This document shows positions 25,391-34,295 of a stretch of 40,643 bases of DNA, one piece after another. Position numbers and translations under genes: made by a program. This DNA is from JAJFFW01 sp039187035 (GTDB lineage: Bacteria > Pseudomonadota > Alphaproteobacteria > Caulobacterales > Parvularculaceae): the NCBI GenBank assembly GCA_039187035.1, contig JBCCZS010000006.1:1-40643 (forward strand). The letters run 5' to 3'. Each line of letters starts with the position of its first letter. Position 1 is the stretch's first letter. The notes beneath the pieces were generated by a model. The model saw only the letters and a list, made by a program, of their open reading frames with translations, was not told the DNA's origin and did no database searches.

Positions 25391-26805
25391 TCCGCTTAGT
25401 CTTCGTGCACGAATGGATCCGTCTGTTGCGCTCGCCGCGCATGCTCGCCTTGCTTGGCGTCGCCGCGCTCGCGCTCGCCGCCACGACGTGGTGGTCGGCC
25501 TCGACGGACGCTGAGCAAACCGCGCTGCAGGCGGCGGCGGCGGGCGAGGCGCGGTCCGCCTGGTTGGGGCGCGGCGCGGCCAATCCCCACGGCATGGCCC
25601 ATTTCGGCGACTTTGTATTTCGCCCCAACGGCCCGCTTGCGCGTCTTGACGGCGGGGTCCAGGCCGAAATGGGCCGCGTCCTGCGCATTGAGGGGCACCG
25701 GCGCGGGATGCCCTTGTCGACGCAAACGAGCAAGGCCGGCCCGCTCGCGCGGTTCGGCCGGTTCGATCCCGCTTTTCTCCTTCAAAGCGTCGCGCCGTTG
25801 ATCCTCATTCTCGTCGGCGCGGGCCTGTCGGTCGACGATCGCGACGGGCGACAACGGTGGATGTTGGCGCACGGAACGTCGGGCCGGGCGCTTGTCGCGG
25901 GGCGCGCCGCGTTTTTGGCGTCGATTGCGATCGCGTTGATCGCTATCGTCGCCGTCGCAACGCTCATCGCCGCGCCCGAACCGCTCACCGCGGCCGACGC
26001 GCCGCGGTTCATCGCCATGATGGGGGCCTACGCCGTCTTTCTCCTGACGGTCGCGGCGCTGATCATCGTCGTCTCCGCCCTGTCGCCGTCAGCGACGACG
26101 GCGATCTTTATTCTGATCGGCGCGTGGATCGCCGGGACGACGATCGCGCCCCGCGCGACGGCGACCGCCGCCGCCGCCCTCGCGCCATTGCCGACCCGGG
26201 ACGCGTTCGAAACATCCATGCGCGAGGCCCGGTCAGCCGAAGTCGACGCCCATAATCCGGAGGATGAGCGTCTTGCGGCAATGGAAGCGCAGCTGATGAA
26301 GGAATACGGCGTTGCGACTCGCGAAGCGCTGCCGGTCAACTTCGACGGCATCGCCATGCAAGTCGACGAAGAGGTCGGCAATGTCGTCTGGGACGCCCAT
26401 TTCGGCGGCCTTGAGCGTCGTTTGCAGCGGCAGGGCCAAATCGCCGGCGTCGCGTCGTTGTTCAATCCGTTCCAAGCCGTTCGCGCCGTGTCGATGACGC
26501 TCGCCGGCACGGACCTCGCGCACGATCTGGCGTTTCAAGACGCGGCGGAAGACTACCGACGCACGCTGGTCAAAGCGCTTAACGACGAACATGCCTATGG
26601 CGGGTCGGTGACGGGCGATTGGTCGTTCAAAGCCGACGCCGCGTTCTTCGCCGGGTTGGCGCCCTTCGACTATCCCGTCGCCCCTTTGCCCCATGCGCTC
26701 CGGACCCGGACGATCGAGATCGTCGGCCTGTTGGCGTGGGCGGGCCTCGCCGTAGCCGCGATGCTCGCGGCCGGGCGGCGGCTCGAAAAGGGGCCGCAGG
26801 CATGA
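25387..26805 (+). CDS. ABC-2 type permease, DUF3526-like, with large periplasmic loop
   Basis: The 472-residue protein has an N-terminal membrane segment (about 15-35), a roughly 100-residue extracytoplasmic loop, four or more central segments (about 135-275), a second big loop (about 275-440) and a C-terminal segment. The loop has 'ANPHGMAHFGDFVFRPNG', whose His residues and wording are typical of the DUF3526 ABC-2 permeases. Such subunits are found with copper (NosY-like) and, in Caulobacter relatives, with zinc-regulated systems; I infer metal or metallophore handling. It overlaps the ATPase before it and the second permease after it by 4 bp each, so the three form one complex. The substrate remains unknown. 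Confidence 0.85.
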   Translation: MIRLVFVHEWIRLLRSPRMLALLGVAALALAATTWWSASTDAEQTALQAAAAGEARSAWLGRGAANPHGMAHFGDFVFRPNGPLARLDGGVQAEMGRVLRIEGHRRGMPLSTQTSKAGPLARFGRFDPAFLLQSVAPLILILVGAGLSVDDRDGRQRWMLAHGTSGRALVAGRAAFLASIAIALIAIVAVATLIAAPEPLTAADAPRFIAMMGAYAVFLLTVAALIIVVSALSPSATTAIFILIGAWIAGTTIAPRATATAAAALAPLPTRDAFETSMREARSAEVDAHNPEDERLAAMEAQLMKEYGVATREALPVNFDGIAMQVDEEVGNVVWDAHFGGLERRLQRQGQIAGVASLFNPFQAVRAVSMTLAGTDLAHDLAFQDAAEDYRRTLVKALNDEHAYGGSVTGDWSFKADAAFFAGLAPFDYPVAPLPHALRTRTIEIVGLLAWAGLAVAAMLAAGRRLEKGPQA

Positions 26806-28223
26806 TCGTCGAGGCGTTGCGCCACGAAGCGCTCGGCCTGCGCCGCTCGCCGGTCCGCCTTGCGGCGCTCGCGGTTTTCTTAATCGCAAGCGCGCTCGCT
26901 TTGCTGGCCGGCGCCCGGTTCGTCGGCGCGTGGACGACGAGCCTTGAGGACGCGCAACGCCTTCAATCGGAGTCGATCGACCAAGCGCGGGGCTGGCTCG
27001 CGGCCGGCGTCAAAGGCCCGGAAGACCGACCTTGGGTCGATATCGCCGAACCGCTCTGGCAAGACTGGTATGCGGGCGCGCGGATCGGCCGGGCGCCGGC
27101 GCCGCTTGCAGCCATCGCCATCGGCAGCACGGACGACTCGCCCCGCATCCTCCGCGTCAACCGCATGGCTGATCCCTTTCTCGAAGAAGGCGCGACCATC
27201 GAAAATCCGGAACTCGGGCGCACCGAGGCGGTCGATCTTGTGTTCGTGTTGGCGGTCTTCGCGCCGCTTCTGATCGGCGTCGTCGGCTTGGGCTGCGGCG
27301 CGTACGAGCGCGAAACCGGGCTTGATCGCTTGATCGCCGTGCAGCGGGGGCGGGCGAGCGCATGGTATCTGGCGCGGGCCGCCGCGATCACGATCCTCTG
27401 CGGCGGCGTCGTTCTCGCCGTCGTCCTCGCCGCGGTGATCGGCGCGGGCGGCGTTGCGGCCGGCGGCCTCGGCCTGATCGTCGTCGCGCTCTTATATGTC
27501 GCGCTGTGGGGCGGCCTTTTCGCCGCAACGGCGGGGGCCGCGCGTACACGCCGGGAAGCAGCGCTTGCGTACGGCGGCGTCTGGGTTCTGCTCGTTGTAT
27601 TGGTCCCGACGCTGATGTCGGAGCGGTCGCTCAGCGCGGCCGCGGCGAACGCCGGGTTGACCGTCGCCCTCGACCAACGCGCCGCGCAATATGCGGGGTA
27701 CGATGAGGATGTCGGCGCGCTCACCGAAGCGCTTTACGCCGCGCGCCCCGCCTTGCGGGACCTGCCCGGCGCCGCGCTTGACGACTTGCCGCCTGAGATG
27801 ACGCGCCACGTCTACGATTGGCGGCGCGCCCAACGGCTCGTTGCGGAAAACGAAGCGAAGACGGCCGAGGAACGCGCCGCCGTCCGCGCGGCCGAGCGGA
27901 CGATGGCGTGGTCGCCGACCGTCGTGATGATCTTGGCGACTGAGCGGCTCGCCGGCCGCGATCTCGCGTCGGCGGCGGCTTTTCGCGCCGCGGCGGTGGA
28001 CGCGATCGCAGCGCGTACGGACTGGATCGTGCGCCAGGCGTGGCGAAACGAGGCGCTCGGCCTTGACGCGTTCAATGCGTTGACCGCGTCCGCGCCAAAG
28101 GCCGTCGAAACGCCGCCCGGCGGCGTCGCGCCGCACCTTCTCGCCTTGTCCGTCTGGACGCTGATTGCTTGGGGGATCGGCGCCGTGCGCGTGCGCCGTC
28201 AGGAAGTCGGCGCCGCGGGGTGA
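26802..28223 (+). CDS. Second ABC-2 type permease with large periplasmic loop
   Basis: The ATG at 26802 overlaps the previous stop (ATGA). The 473-residue protein repeats the layout of its partner: N-terminal segment, about 125-residue loop, four or more central segments, long loop (about 285-440) and a last segment. It shares the pattern 'RVNRMADPFLEEGATIENPE' in the first loop, where its partner has the NPHG motif, so the two permeases are diverged paralogues that likely pair as a heterodimer on the ATPase at 24668-25390. Last gene of the rightward zinc arm. Its stop codon lies inside the first copy of a 16-bp tandem repeat (28220-28267). Confidence 0.83.
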   Translation: MIVEALRHEALGLRRSPVRLAALAVFLIASALALLAGARFVGAWTTSLEDAQRLQSESIDQARGWLAAGVKGPEDRPWVDIAEPLWQDWYAGARIGRAPAPLAAIAIGSTDDSPRILRVNRMADPFLEEGATIENPELGRTEAVDLVFVLAVFAPLLIGVVGLGCGAYERETGLDRLIAVQRGRASAWYLARAAAITILCGGVVLAVVLAAVIGAGGVAAGGLGLIVVALLYVALWGGLFAATAGAARTRREAALAYGGVWVLLVVLVPTLMSERSLSAAAANAGLTVALDQRAAQYAGYDEDVGALTEALYAARPALRDLPGAALDDLPPEMTRHVYDWRRAQRLVAENEAKTAEERAAVRAAERTMAWSPTVVMILATERLAGRDLASAAAFRAAAVDAIAARTDWIVRQAWRNEALGLDAFNALTASAPKAVETPPGGVAPHLLALSVWTLIAWGIGAVRVRRQEVGAAG

Positions 28224-28267
28224 CCGGGCGACGGCGTGGCCGGGCGACAGCGTGACCGGGCGACCTT
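28220..28267. repeat. Three tandem 16-bp repeats across the permease stop
   Basis: GTGACCGGGCGACGGC, GTGGCCGGGCGACAGC and GTGACCGGGCGACCTT follow one another at 28220, 28236 and 28252. The TGA stop of the second permease (28221-28223) is in copy one. Probably slippage-born; a regulatory role is not shown. Confidence 0.85.
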
Positions 28268-28381
28268 GGGCGCGCCGTCGGCCCCGTTGACATCATCGCC
28301 GTCGCGCGAAACCTTCTCGTCGGCACGTTTCGGATCAGGCGTGGCGCGCGCAGCGCCAGCGACGGGGCGAGGGGGCATGCA

Positions 28382-29071
28382 TTGCGGTTCATCAGCTTTC
28401 TTTTGGTTTGCGCGCTGTCGCTAGGCTGGGGCGCCGCCGCCGCGCAAACGCCGTCTGCGGACATTCCTGCGCCGGTGGTCAAGGACGGTCGGCTCGGACC
28501 GGCCTATCGCCCGCTGATCGAGGCGTTGCGCGGAGGCGGCCACGTCATTTTGTTCCGGCACGACCGGACGATCCTCAACGGGTTGTGGGACTTTGAATCG
28601 CGCGCGCCCGGTTCGTGCGATCGCGAACGCAATCTATCCGAGGCGGGGCGCGCGAGCGCGCGCGCGATCGGCGACGCGATCGACCGGCTGGGCATCCCCG
28701 TCCGCCGCGTCGTCACCTCGACCTATTGCCGGGCGGTCGACACCGGGACGTCGATGTTCGGCGGCGTCCACCTAAAGACGGACGCGCTGCTCGGGGCCAA
28801 CGGGGCGGGCCGCACCGGCGAAGACGTGCGCCGCGACGTGGCGCGCATCATCGCGCAAGAAGCGCCCGCCGGCGGCGTCCTCGTGCTCGTCGGCCATTCC
28901 GGGACGATAAAGGCGTTTACGACCCGCCTCCTCGATGAAGGCGACGCCCTCATTCTGACGCCGCAAAGCGACGGCGGCCTGGACGTCGCCGCGCATATCC
29001 CCGCGGCGCGCTGGGAGGAAATCGCGCGCGACCTCATCCGGTCCGAGATACGCGAACGCGCGTCGAAGTGA
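28382..29071 (+). CDS. Periplasmic histidine phosphatase (RHG/phosphoglycerate-mutase-like)
   Basis: The start is a TTG at 28382 with GAGGGGG before it; no in-frame ATG lies close, so the start is the weak point. A signal peptide (1-21, 'GAAAAQ') leads to a histidine phosphatase core: 'HVILFRHDRT' (Arg59, His60, the phospho-acceptor), 'SEAGRASARAIGDAI', 'RRVVTSTYCRAVDT' (Arg117) and 'VLVLVGHSGTIKAF' (His172). The 'RHD' triplet in place of the usual RHG is shared by exported members. It should dephosphorylate a small phosphate ester or act on an envelope substrate; which one is unknown. Convergent with the cyanophycinase gene, 33 bp apart. Confidence 0.85.
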   Translation: MRFISFLLVCALSLGWGAAAAQTPSADIPAPVVKDGRLGPAYRPLIEALRGGGHVILFRHDRTILNGLWDFESRAPGSCDRERNLSEAGRASARAIGDAIDRLGIPVRRVVTSTYCRAVDTGTSMFGGVHLKTDALLGANGAGRTGEDVRRDVARIIAQEAPAGGVLVLVGHSGTIKAFTTRLLDEGDALILTPQSDGGLDVAAHIPAARWEEIARDLIRSEIRERASK

Positions 29072-29104
29072 CGGCGCGCCGGCTTCGGTCTCCCTAAGAG
29101 CCCG

Positions 29105-31315
29105 TCAGTCTTTCTCTTCGCGCGCGCATTCGACGTCGATTGTTGCGGAGAGATCGCTTTCCCGGCGCAGTCGGATCTTGACGGCGTGGCGCGCCGCCGG
29201 GTCGCGTCCGGTCTTTTCAACCTGGTCCAAGTCGACGCCTTCGCGCATCAGGTCGCCCAAGAGTCGATCGAACGTCACCTTCGTCTCGGCGGCGGGCGCG
29301 TGTCGTTCGCTATGTTGAGAATGGAGGTTTACGCTGTCGCCCGGGCCGTACATCGACAGTTTGACGTTGCGCGCCATGAACCGGCTGCTCGCCGTGTCTT
29401 TGTCGGTGGGATCGGTTTCCACGGTCACAAATCCGTATCGCCCGACCGCCGTCAGCGCCTGACCCGATTTGCCGGCGACGACGGCGCTTTCCTCGCACAC
29501 GCCGACGCCGAATTGCTCATTTTCCTCCGTGCACGCCACAACGAGCCGCCCAAGGCGGCGCGCCGTCATGATGTTTTGGTCCGCAATGCCGGGCGCGAAG
29601 AGTCCGACGCCCTCCTGGATGACGAGCCCCTGGTGGCCCAAGTCGGAGGCGACCCCGTAGCGGAGCGCCTCGTAGCTCGTCCCGCCGGCGATCATGACGC
29701 CCGACAACGCCGACACCGCGCCGCTCGACGCGATAAGGGCGGCGCCGTGCGCGTAAGCGCGCGCGATCGCGCGTAAAACGGCGCTTTCCTCGCCGCGGTG
29801 CAAAAGGGTCTCCACGAGCCGGATCTGATTGCCGCCGCAAATGAAGATGCTCCGCATAGAGCCGATTTTATCGAGCAGTTCGGGGTTGCGCTCCGCATAC
29901 TCCACAGTATCGATCGTCACCCCGAGGTCGATCGCCTCGACGCCGTGTCGCTTAAAGAAATCGACATGCTCTTCGGCGGTTTGGCGGGCCTCGGCGGAGG
30001 CGGCCGCAAAGATGCCGACCGGTCCGTCGCCGATCAACGCGATCATCTCCCGCTGTCCGTCTTCGTCGAAATACAATGGCGAGGAGCCGAGCAGCACGAG
30101 CCGCGAGCGCTCGTTGAGGTCCATGCCGAAACTGCGCGCGTTCCGGATGTCCATCTGGCTCAAGGTTGACGTGTCGAAGCGTTGTCGGCGGATTGACGCT
30201 TTGAAATTGACGGCCGTCATGCGTAGTCCGTCCGTCGGCGTCGCAATCAGGCAGCGCGAGCTGCGCGGGATGCGGTCGAATTCCACGCGCGCGCCGTTCC
30301 CGGATTTCGGATCGATCGCAAACAGCGTATCGGACGCATAGGTCGCCCGGTCGCCCAAGACGAGCCGCGCCATCAGATCGTATACGGCGTAAGCGCCGAA
30401 GGCATTGCGTTGCGATCGGATCGGCGCGCGATACGCGATCTCGCTTCTGCGCACGCGGCGTTTGCTCTCGCCGGGCGAGACGACGAACGACTTGAGGTTT
30501 ATGCGATCGCCGTCGTCGAGATAGCTGACGCGCAGGGCGTCGTAGACGCCGGTTTCCGCTTGGACGTCGGCGCGGCGCATATCGACGTACATCATGCCGT
30601 ATTCGCCGATTACCCGGCCGACGTCGCCCTCGACGAACAGCGCCGTGTTCTCGTCGATCCCGAAGCCGCGCTTTTGCTTAGCGTGCGCCATGGCGACGAC
30701 GAGCCGCGCGAGGCGGCCGCGCTTAATGAAATGCTGATCGACGATGCCGTGCGGGAAGAAACCAAGACCCTTTCCCACCAGAAGACCCGGCTTTTCGGGG
30801 TCGTCCGTAACGCCTTCGACGACGGACTCAAACGACGTCCCGCCGACGATCATCGCGTTCGACATAATCGCCGCGCCGGCGCTCGACCCGGCGAGGAGGC
30901 CGCCGGCGGCGAAGACCTCTTTTACCGCTTGAAGAAGCGGCGTCTCGGCGCCGCCATGCAGCAATGACTGCAGAATGTTGGACTGGTCGCCGCCGGTGAA
31001 GAAGACGCTGCCGACCGACCGAACGCGCTCAATGATCGTCGGATCGTATGCGGATTGTGCCGCGTTCTCGCAGTACACGGGCGCAATCTCGGCGACGAAG
31101 CCGTGCGCGGCGAAAGCGGCTTTGGTTTCCTCGCCGACCTCGACCGGCTCGGACGAGGCAGTCGGAAAAATGACGATCTTGCCCCGCGCGAGGCGGCGCA
31201 TCTCGCGGTAGACGACGCGGTTGTTGTCCTCCAACCGCCCGCCGATGATCGCCATGCGCCGCACGCCGTCAGCCGCCGCCGGCGGCGTCGAAGCCCCGTG
31301 CGTGCTCAACGACAT
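29105..31315 (-). CDS. cphB: Double-length cyanophycinase: active S51 domain fused to degenerate copy
   Basis: Cyanophycinases (S51) are about 270-290 residues; this is 736 and holds two copies. Copy one (about 20-290): 'MAIIGGRLEDNNRVVYREM', 'VFFTGGDQSNILQSLL', 'LLAGSSAGAAIMSN' (nucleophile Ser145), 'GIVDQHFIKRGR' (His195) and 'GFGIDENTALFVEG' (Glu222), a full catalytic set. Copy two (about 400-640) keeps the order: 'RSIFICGGNQIRLVETLL', 'ALIASSGAVSALSG' (Ser531 kept but its two flanking Gly changed to Ala), 'GIADQNIMTARRLGR' (His replaced by Asn581) and 'GVGVCEESAVVAG'. Copy two is thus probably inactive and structural. The enzyme should release beta-Asp-Arg dipeptides from cyanophycin. Its AGGGGA ribosome-binding site lies 9 bp after the cphA stop. 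Confidence 0.92.
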   Translation of the reverse strand: MSLSTHGASTPPAAADGVRRMAIIGGRLEDNNRVVYREMRRLARGKIVIFPTASSEPVEVGEETKAAFAAHGFVAEIAPVYCENAAQSAYDPTIIERVRSVGSVFFTGGDQSNILQSLLHGGAETPLLQAVKEVFAAGGLLAGSSAGAAIMSNAMIVGGTSFESVVEGVTDDPEKPGLLVGKGLGFFPHGIVDQHFIKRGRLARLVVAMAHAKQKRGFGIDENTALFVEGDVGRVIGEYGMMYVDMRRADVQAETGVYDALRVSYLDDGDRINLKSFVVSPGESKRRVRRSEIAYRAPIRSQRNAFGAYAVYDLMARLVLGDRATYASDTLFAIDPKSGNGARVEFDRIPRSSRCLIATPTDGLRMTAVNFKASIRRQRFDTSTLSQMDIRNARSFGMDLNERSRLVLLGSSPLYFDEDGQREMIALIGDGPVGIFAAASAEARQTAEEHVDFFKRHGVEAIDLGVTIDTVEYAERNPELLDKIGSMRSIFICGGNQIRLVETLLHRGEESAVLRAIARAYAHGAALIASSGAVSALSGVMIAGGTSYEALRYGVASDLGHQGLVIQEGVGLFAPGIADQNIMTARRLGRLVVACTEENEQFGVGVCEESAVVAGKSGQALTAVGRYGFVTVETDPTDKDTASSRFMARNVKLSMYGPGDSVNLHSQHSERHAPAAETKVTFDRLLGDLMREGVDLDQVEKTGRDPAARHAVKIRLRRESDLSATIDVECAREEKD

Positions 31316-31324
31316 GGTGTTCCC

Positions 31325-34057
31325 CTAGTCTCGGACCGCCAGATAAACGCCGCGCTCGTCCTGAACGACGCGATACCCGTCCGGCACCTCGATGTCGGAT
31401 ATCGCCGGCGAACTCTCGTCGATTCGTTCTTCGGTTTTCTCGGCCGGGGAAAAATAAATAATGCGCTTCCATGCGCGCGCGACGCCGGCGCAAAAGAGTA
31501 GCACGAGGTCGTTTCGATTGGCGATTTCAAGGGCGTGGTCGACGGCTTCAACCTCGCTCGGGATGATGTGGATCGCGCCGCCGTCGACGCCGGCGGCGAT
31601 GAGTTCCTTGCGCATCATGTCCGGGATCTCGCGCGGCCCCCGTCCGCGCAAATCGTCGTCCGTGTGGCAAATATAAACGTCGAACTTGCCGGCGACGGCG
31701 CGCGCGTTCGCCGCCACGTCCTCGTCGCGCCGATCGCCGGGACAGGTCACGCAGACGACCCGCTTCCCGCGCGGCTCAAGGCGTTGCACGAGGTCGGCCA
31801 TTGCGGCGATCGCCGCTTCGTTATGCCCGTAGTCCAAAATGACCCGGAAGCCGTGCTCGTCGAACACGTTCATCCGGCCCGGCGACTGGTAGAAGGAGTT
31901 GTTGAAGGTCCGAAGGCCTGCACGAATTTGATCGAGCGTCAGGCCCAATGCGTAGGCCATCGCCGCCGCGAACATGGCGTTTTCGACATTGTGGACCGCT
32001 TTGCCTTCGATGGTCGCCGGAATGAGATGGGTCCAGATCAACGGGATCTGATTCTCTTTGTCGTAGAGGACGATTTGCTCGCCGTTGGCGCCGCGTTCCA
32101 GGACGACCGCCCGCTTGCCGAGCTTGATGTGTTCCTTCACGAGGGCGTTGGCCGCATTCTTCGTGACGTAACAGATATGCTCTGCAGACGTATGTTCCGC
32201 CATCTTCAGGGTGTGGATGTTGTCGGCGTTCAAGACCGCCGTGTCGCGGGCGACCTCGACGACGAGCCGCTTGACCCGCGCCAGATCGTCCAGCGTTTCA
32301 ACGCCGCCCATGCCCAAATGGTCCGAGCTGACGTTCAACACCGCGCCCACGTCGCAATATTGATAGCCGAGCCCGGCGCGCACGATGCCGCCGCGCGCCG
32401 TTTCCATAACGGCGATGTCGACGTCCGGGTCCCGCAGCACCATATTCGCCGCCGTCGGGCCGGTCATATCGCCTTTGACCGTGACGTTCCCGTCGATCGA
32501 CACGGCGTCGGTGCTCGTTTGCCCGACGACGTGGCCGGCCATTTTCAAAACATGCGCCAGCATGCGGGACGTTGTCGTTTTGCCGTTCGTGCCGGTCAGC
32601 GCGGCGATCGGAATGCGGCTGGGCTCGCCGGCGGGGAAGAGCATGTCCATGACCGCGCCGCCGACGTCGCGCGGCTCGCCTTCCGACGGCGCGATATGCA
32701 TCCGCATGCCCGGCCCGGCGTTGATCTCGCAGATCGCCCCGCCGGTCTCTCGGAAACTCTTCGTAATGTCGGTCGTTAAGAAATCGACCCCGCCGATATC
32801 GAGGCCGACGGCCTTGATGGCGCGTTCGGCCATGATGACGTTGTCGGGATGGATGGCGTCGGTGACGTCGACCGCGGTCCCGCCGGTGGAAAGGTTCGCC
32901 GTGCGCCGCAAGAACGCGGTCCGCCCCGGCTCAAGGACGCTGTCGGGCGACAGGCCTTCCGCTTTCAGCATACGGACGGCCTCTTTATCGATCTCCAGGC
33001 GCGTCAGCATGTTTTCATGACCGACGCCGCGGCGCGGGTCTTGGTTTTCGCGTTCGACGAGCGCCTCCACCGTGGCGCGACCGTCCCCGACGACGCAAGC
33101 CGGCACGCGCTTGGCCGCCGCGACGAGCTTGCCGCCCACGACCAAAAGCCGATGGTCGGCGCCGGGGATCATCTTTTCGACGATGACCCCGGAGCCCTCT
33201 TGCGCGGCTTTTTCGAACGCGTCCCAGACCTCGTCTTCATTTTGCAAATTGATGGAGACGCCCCGGCCATGATTGCCGTCCACCGGTTTGACGACGACGG
33301 GAAAGCCGATGCGCCGCGCGGCGTCGGCCGCTTGCTTTTCGTCGCGCACATAACGTTGCTCCGGCACCGGAAGGCCGAGGTCGTACAATAACTCCGTACA
33401 GAACTCTTTGTCCTTGGCGATGTCGACGGCGATGCACGGCGTCTGGCTGGTCAGCGCCGCTTCGATGCGCTTTTGGTATTTGCCTTGCCCCAGTTGGATG
33501 AGACTGTCGTCGTTCAGGCGGATCCACGGAATGTCGCGCGCCTCGGCCGCTTTCACGAGCGCCATGGCCGAGGGGCCGAGACTGCGCCGGGTTGCAAAGG
33601 CGAAAAAGTCGTCGATTTCGTCGCGCAGACTGATTTTCTTGTCGGGGTCGATCAGTTCTAAAACGATCAGACGCGCCAGATCTCCGGCTTCAAGCCCGAT
33701 CCGCCGCGAGACGTAGCCGAACAGGACCTCGACGACGCCGGCCTCGCCCGACGGCTCGCTGAACGCCATGTCCGTCGGCGCGGCGGCGAGTTTTTGCAGC
33801 GTCAGCGCCACGCGTGCGAGCACCTCGCCGAGATCGCAATCGCGCGCCGTGCGCATGCGCTCCACAAACGGCTCGCCGGAGGCCGTTCGTTCCTGCGCCA
33901 GGCCCGGCAAGGCGTTGAGAAGCGGGTCGATCAGATCCGCCCCGAAGTCGGCGGCGCATTTGTCGGCGTAGCGGCCGAGATCGACCTTCAGCCGGACAAG
34001 CGGCGTTTTGGAGAAGACGTTCGGGCCGACATAGACCGACGTGGCGATGATTTTCAT
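31325..34057 (-). CDS. cphA: Cyanophycin synthetase
   Basis: I start at the ATG at 34057 ('MKIIATSVYVGPN'), the family's usual first words, not at the in-frame codon 19 residues before. The 910-residue enzyme has an N-terminal domain (1-160), an ATP-grasp domain (about 215-475: 'FPVVVKPVDGNHGRGVSINL', 'AICEINAGPGMRMH') that adds Asp, and a Mur-ligase-like domain (about 480-880: P-loop 'LTGTNGKTTTSRML', 'NVSSDHLGMGGVETLDDLA', 'SPGRMNVFDEHGFRVILDYG') that adds Arg to the side chain. It makes the cytoplasmic nitrogen store multi-L-arginyl-poly-L-aspartate. Length fits the 870-910 usual range. cphB follows with a 9-bp gap, so degradation and synthesis share a transcript. Confidence 0.96.
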   Translation of the reverse strand: MKIIATSVYVGPNVFSKTPLVRLKVDLGRYADKCAADFGADLIDPLLNALPGLAQERTASGEPFVERMRTARDCDLGEVLARVALTLQKLAAAPTDMAFSEPSGEAGVVEVLFGYVSRRIGLEAGDLARLIVLELIDPDKKISLRDEIDDFFAFATRRSLGPSAMALVKAAEARDIPWIRLNDDSLIQLGQGKYQKRIEAALTSQTPCIAVDIAKDKEFCTELLYDLGLPVPEQRYVRDEKQAADAARRIGFPVVVKPVDGNHGRGVSINLQNEDEVWDAFEKAAQEGSGVIVEKMIPGADHRLLVVGGKLVAAAKRVPACVVGDGRATVEALVERENQDPRRGVGHENMLTRLEIDKEAVRMLKAEGLSPDSVLEPGRTAFLRRTANLSTGGTAVDVTDAIHPDNVIMAERAIKAVGLDIGGVDFLTTDITKSFRETGGAICEINAGPGMRMHIAPSEGEPRDVGGAVMDMLFPAGEPSRIPIAALTGTNGKTTTSRMLAHVLKMAGHVVGQTSTDAVSIDGNVTVKGDMTGPTAANMVLRDPDVDIAVMETARGGIVRAGLGYQYCDVGAVLNVSSDHLGMGGVETLDDLARVKRLVVEVARDTAVLNADNIHTLKMAEHTSAEHICYVTKNAANALVKEHIKLGKRAVVLERGANGEQIVLYDKENQIPLIWTHLIPATIEGKAVHNVENAMFAAAMAYALGLTLDQIRAGLRTFNNSFYQSPGRMNVFDEHGFRVILDYGHNEAAIAAMADLVQRLEPRGKRVVCVTCPGDRRDEDVAANARAVAGKFDVYICHTDDDLRGRGPREIPDMMRKELIAAGVDGGAIHIIPSEVEAVDHALEIANRNDLVLLFCAGVARAWKRIIYFSPAEKTEERIDESSPAISDIEVPDGYRVVQDERGVYLAVRD

Positions 34058-34173
34058 GGAATGCTCTCGGCGGGGGCGCCGGCTCGCATCGGCGCGGCCG
34101 GCGGATGAAAGCAATTATCGATCACGAAGGCCAACGCCAATGTCATTTTCTCTCAAGCGCGCAGCATAACCTG

Positions 34174-34254
34174 CCGGTATTGCGTCGCAACAATTTTCGT
34201 GGGGACGGGACGCGGGGCATGGGGTATGGGACGCCTGCGACCCGGGAATACCGG
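34174..34254. promoter_or_regulatory. Divergent control region of the cyanophycin locus
   Basis: Between cphA and the M14 gene are a perfect palindrome TTGCG-T-CGCAA (34180-34190), and a long-range inverted repeat CCGGTATT (34174-34181) with AATACCGG (34247-34254). Between the arms lies a G-run array at 34201-34230: runs of 4, 3, 4, 4 and 3 G with spacers of 2, 4, 3 and 3, fitting the G-quadruplex pattern. The palindrome is a candidate operator for both genes. Confidence 0.55.
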
Positions 34255-34295
34255 ACCGACGGCGATAAACCCACGACAAGAAAGCAAGCGACGCC

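Noticed and set aside
29105..31315. Frameshift or misjoined pair of two cyanophycinase genes
   Set aside because: One uninterrupted frame runs through both halves, with a conserved-looking linker domain between them.
31535..32779. A 414-codon plus-strand frame opposite cphA
   Set aside because: cphA motifs are continuous on the minus strand; the plus frame shows only shadow composition.
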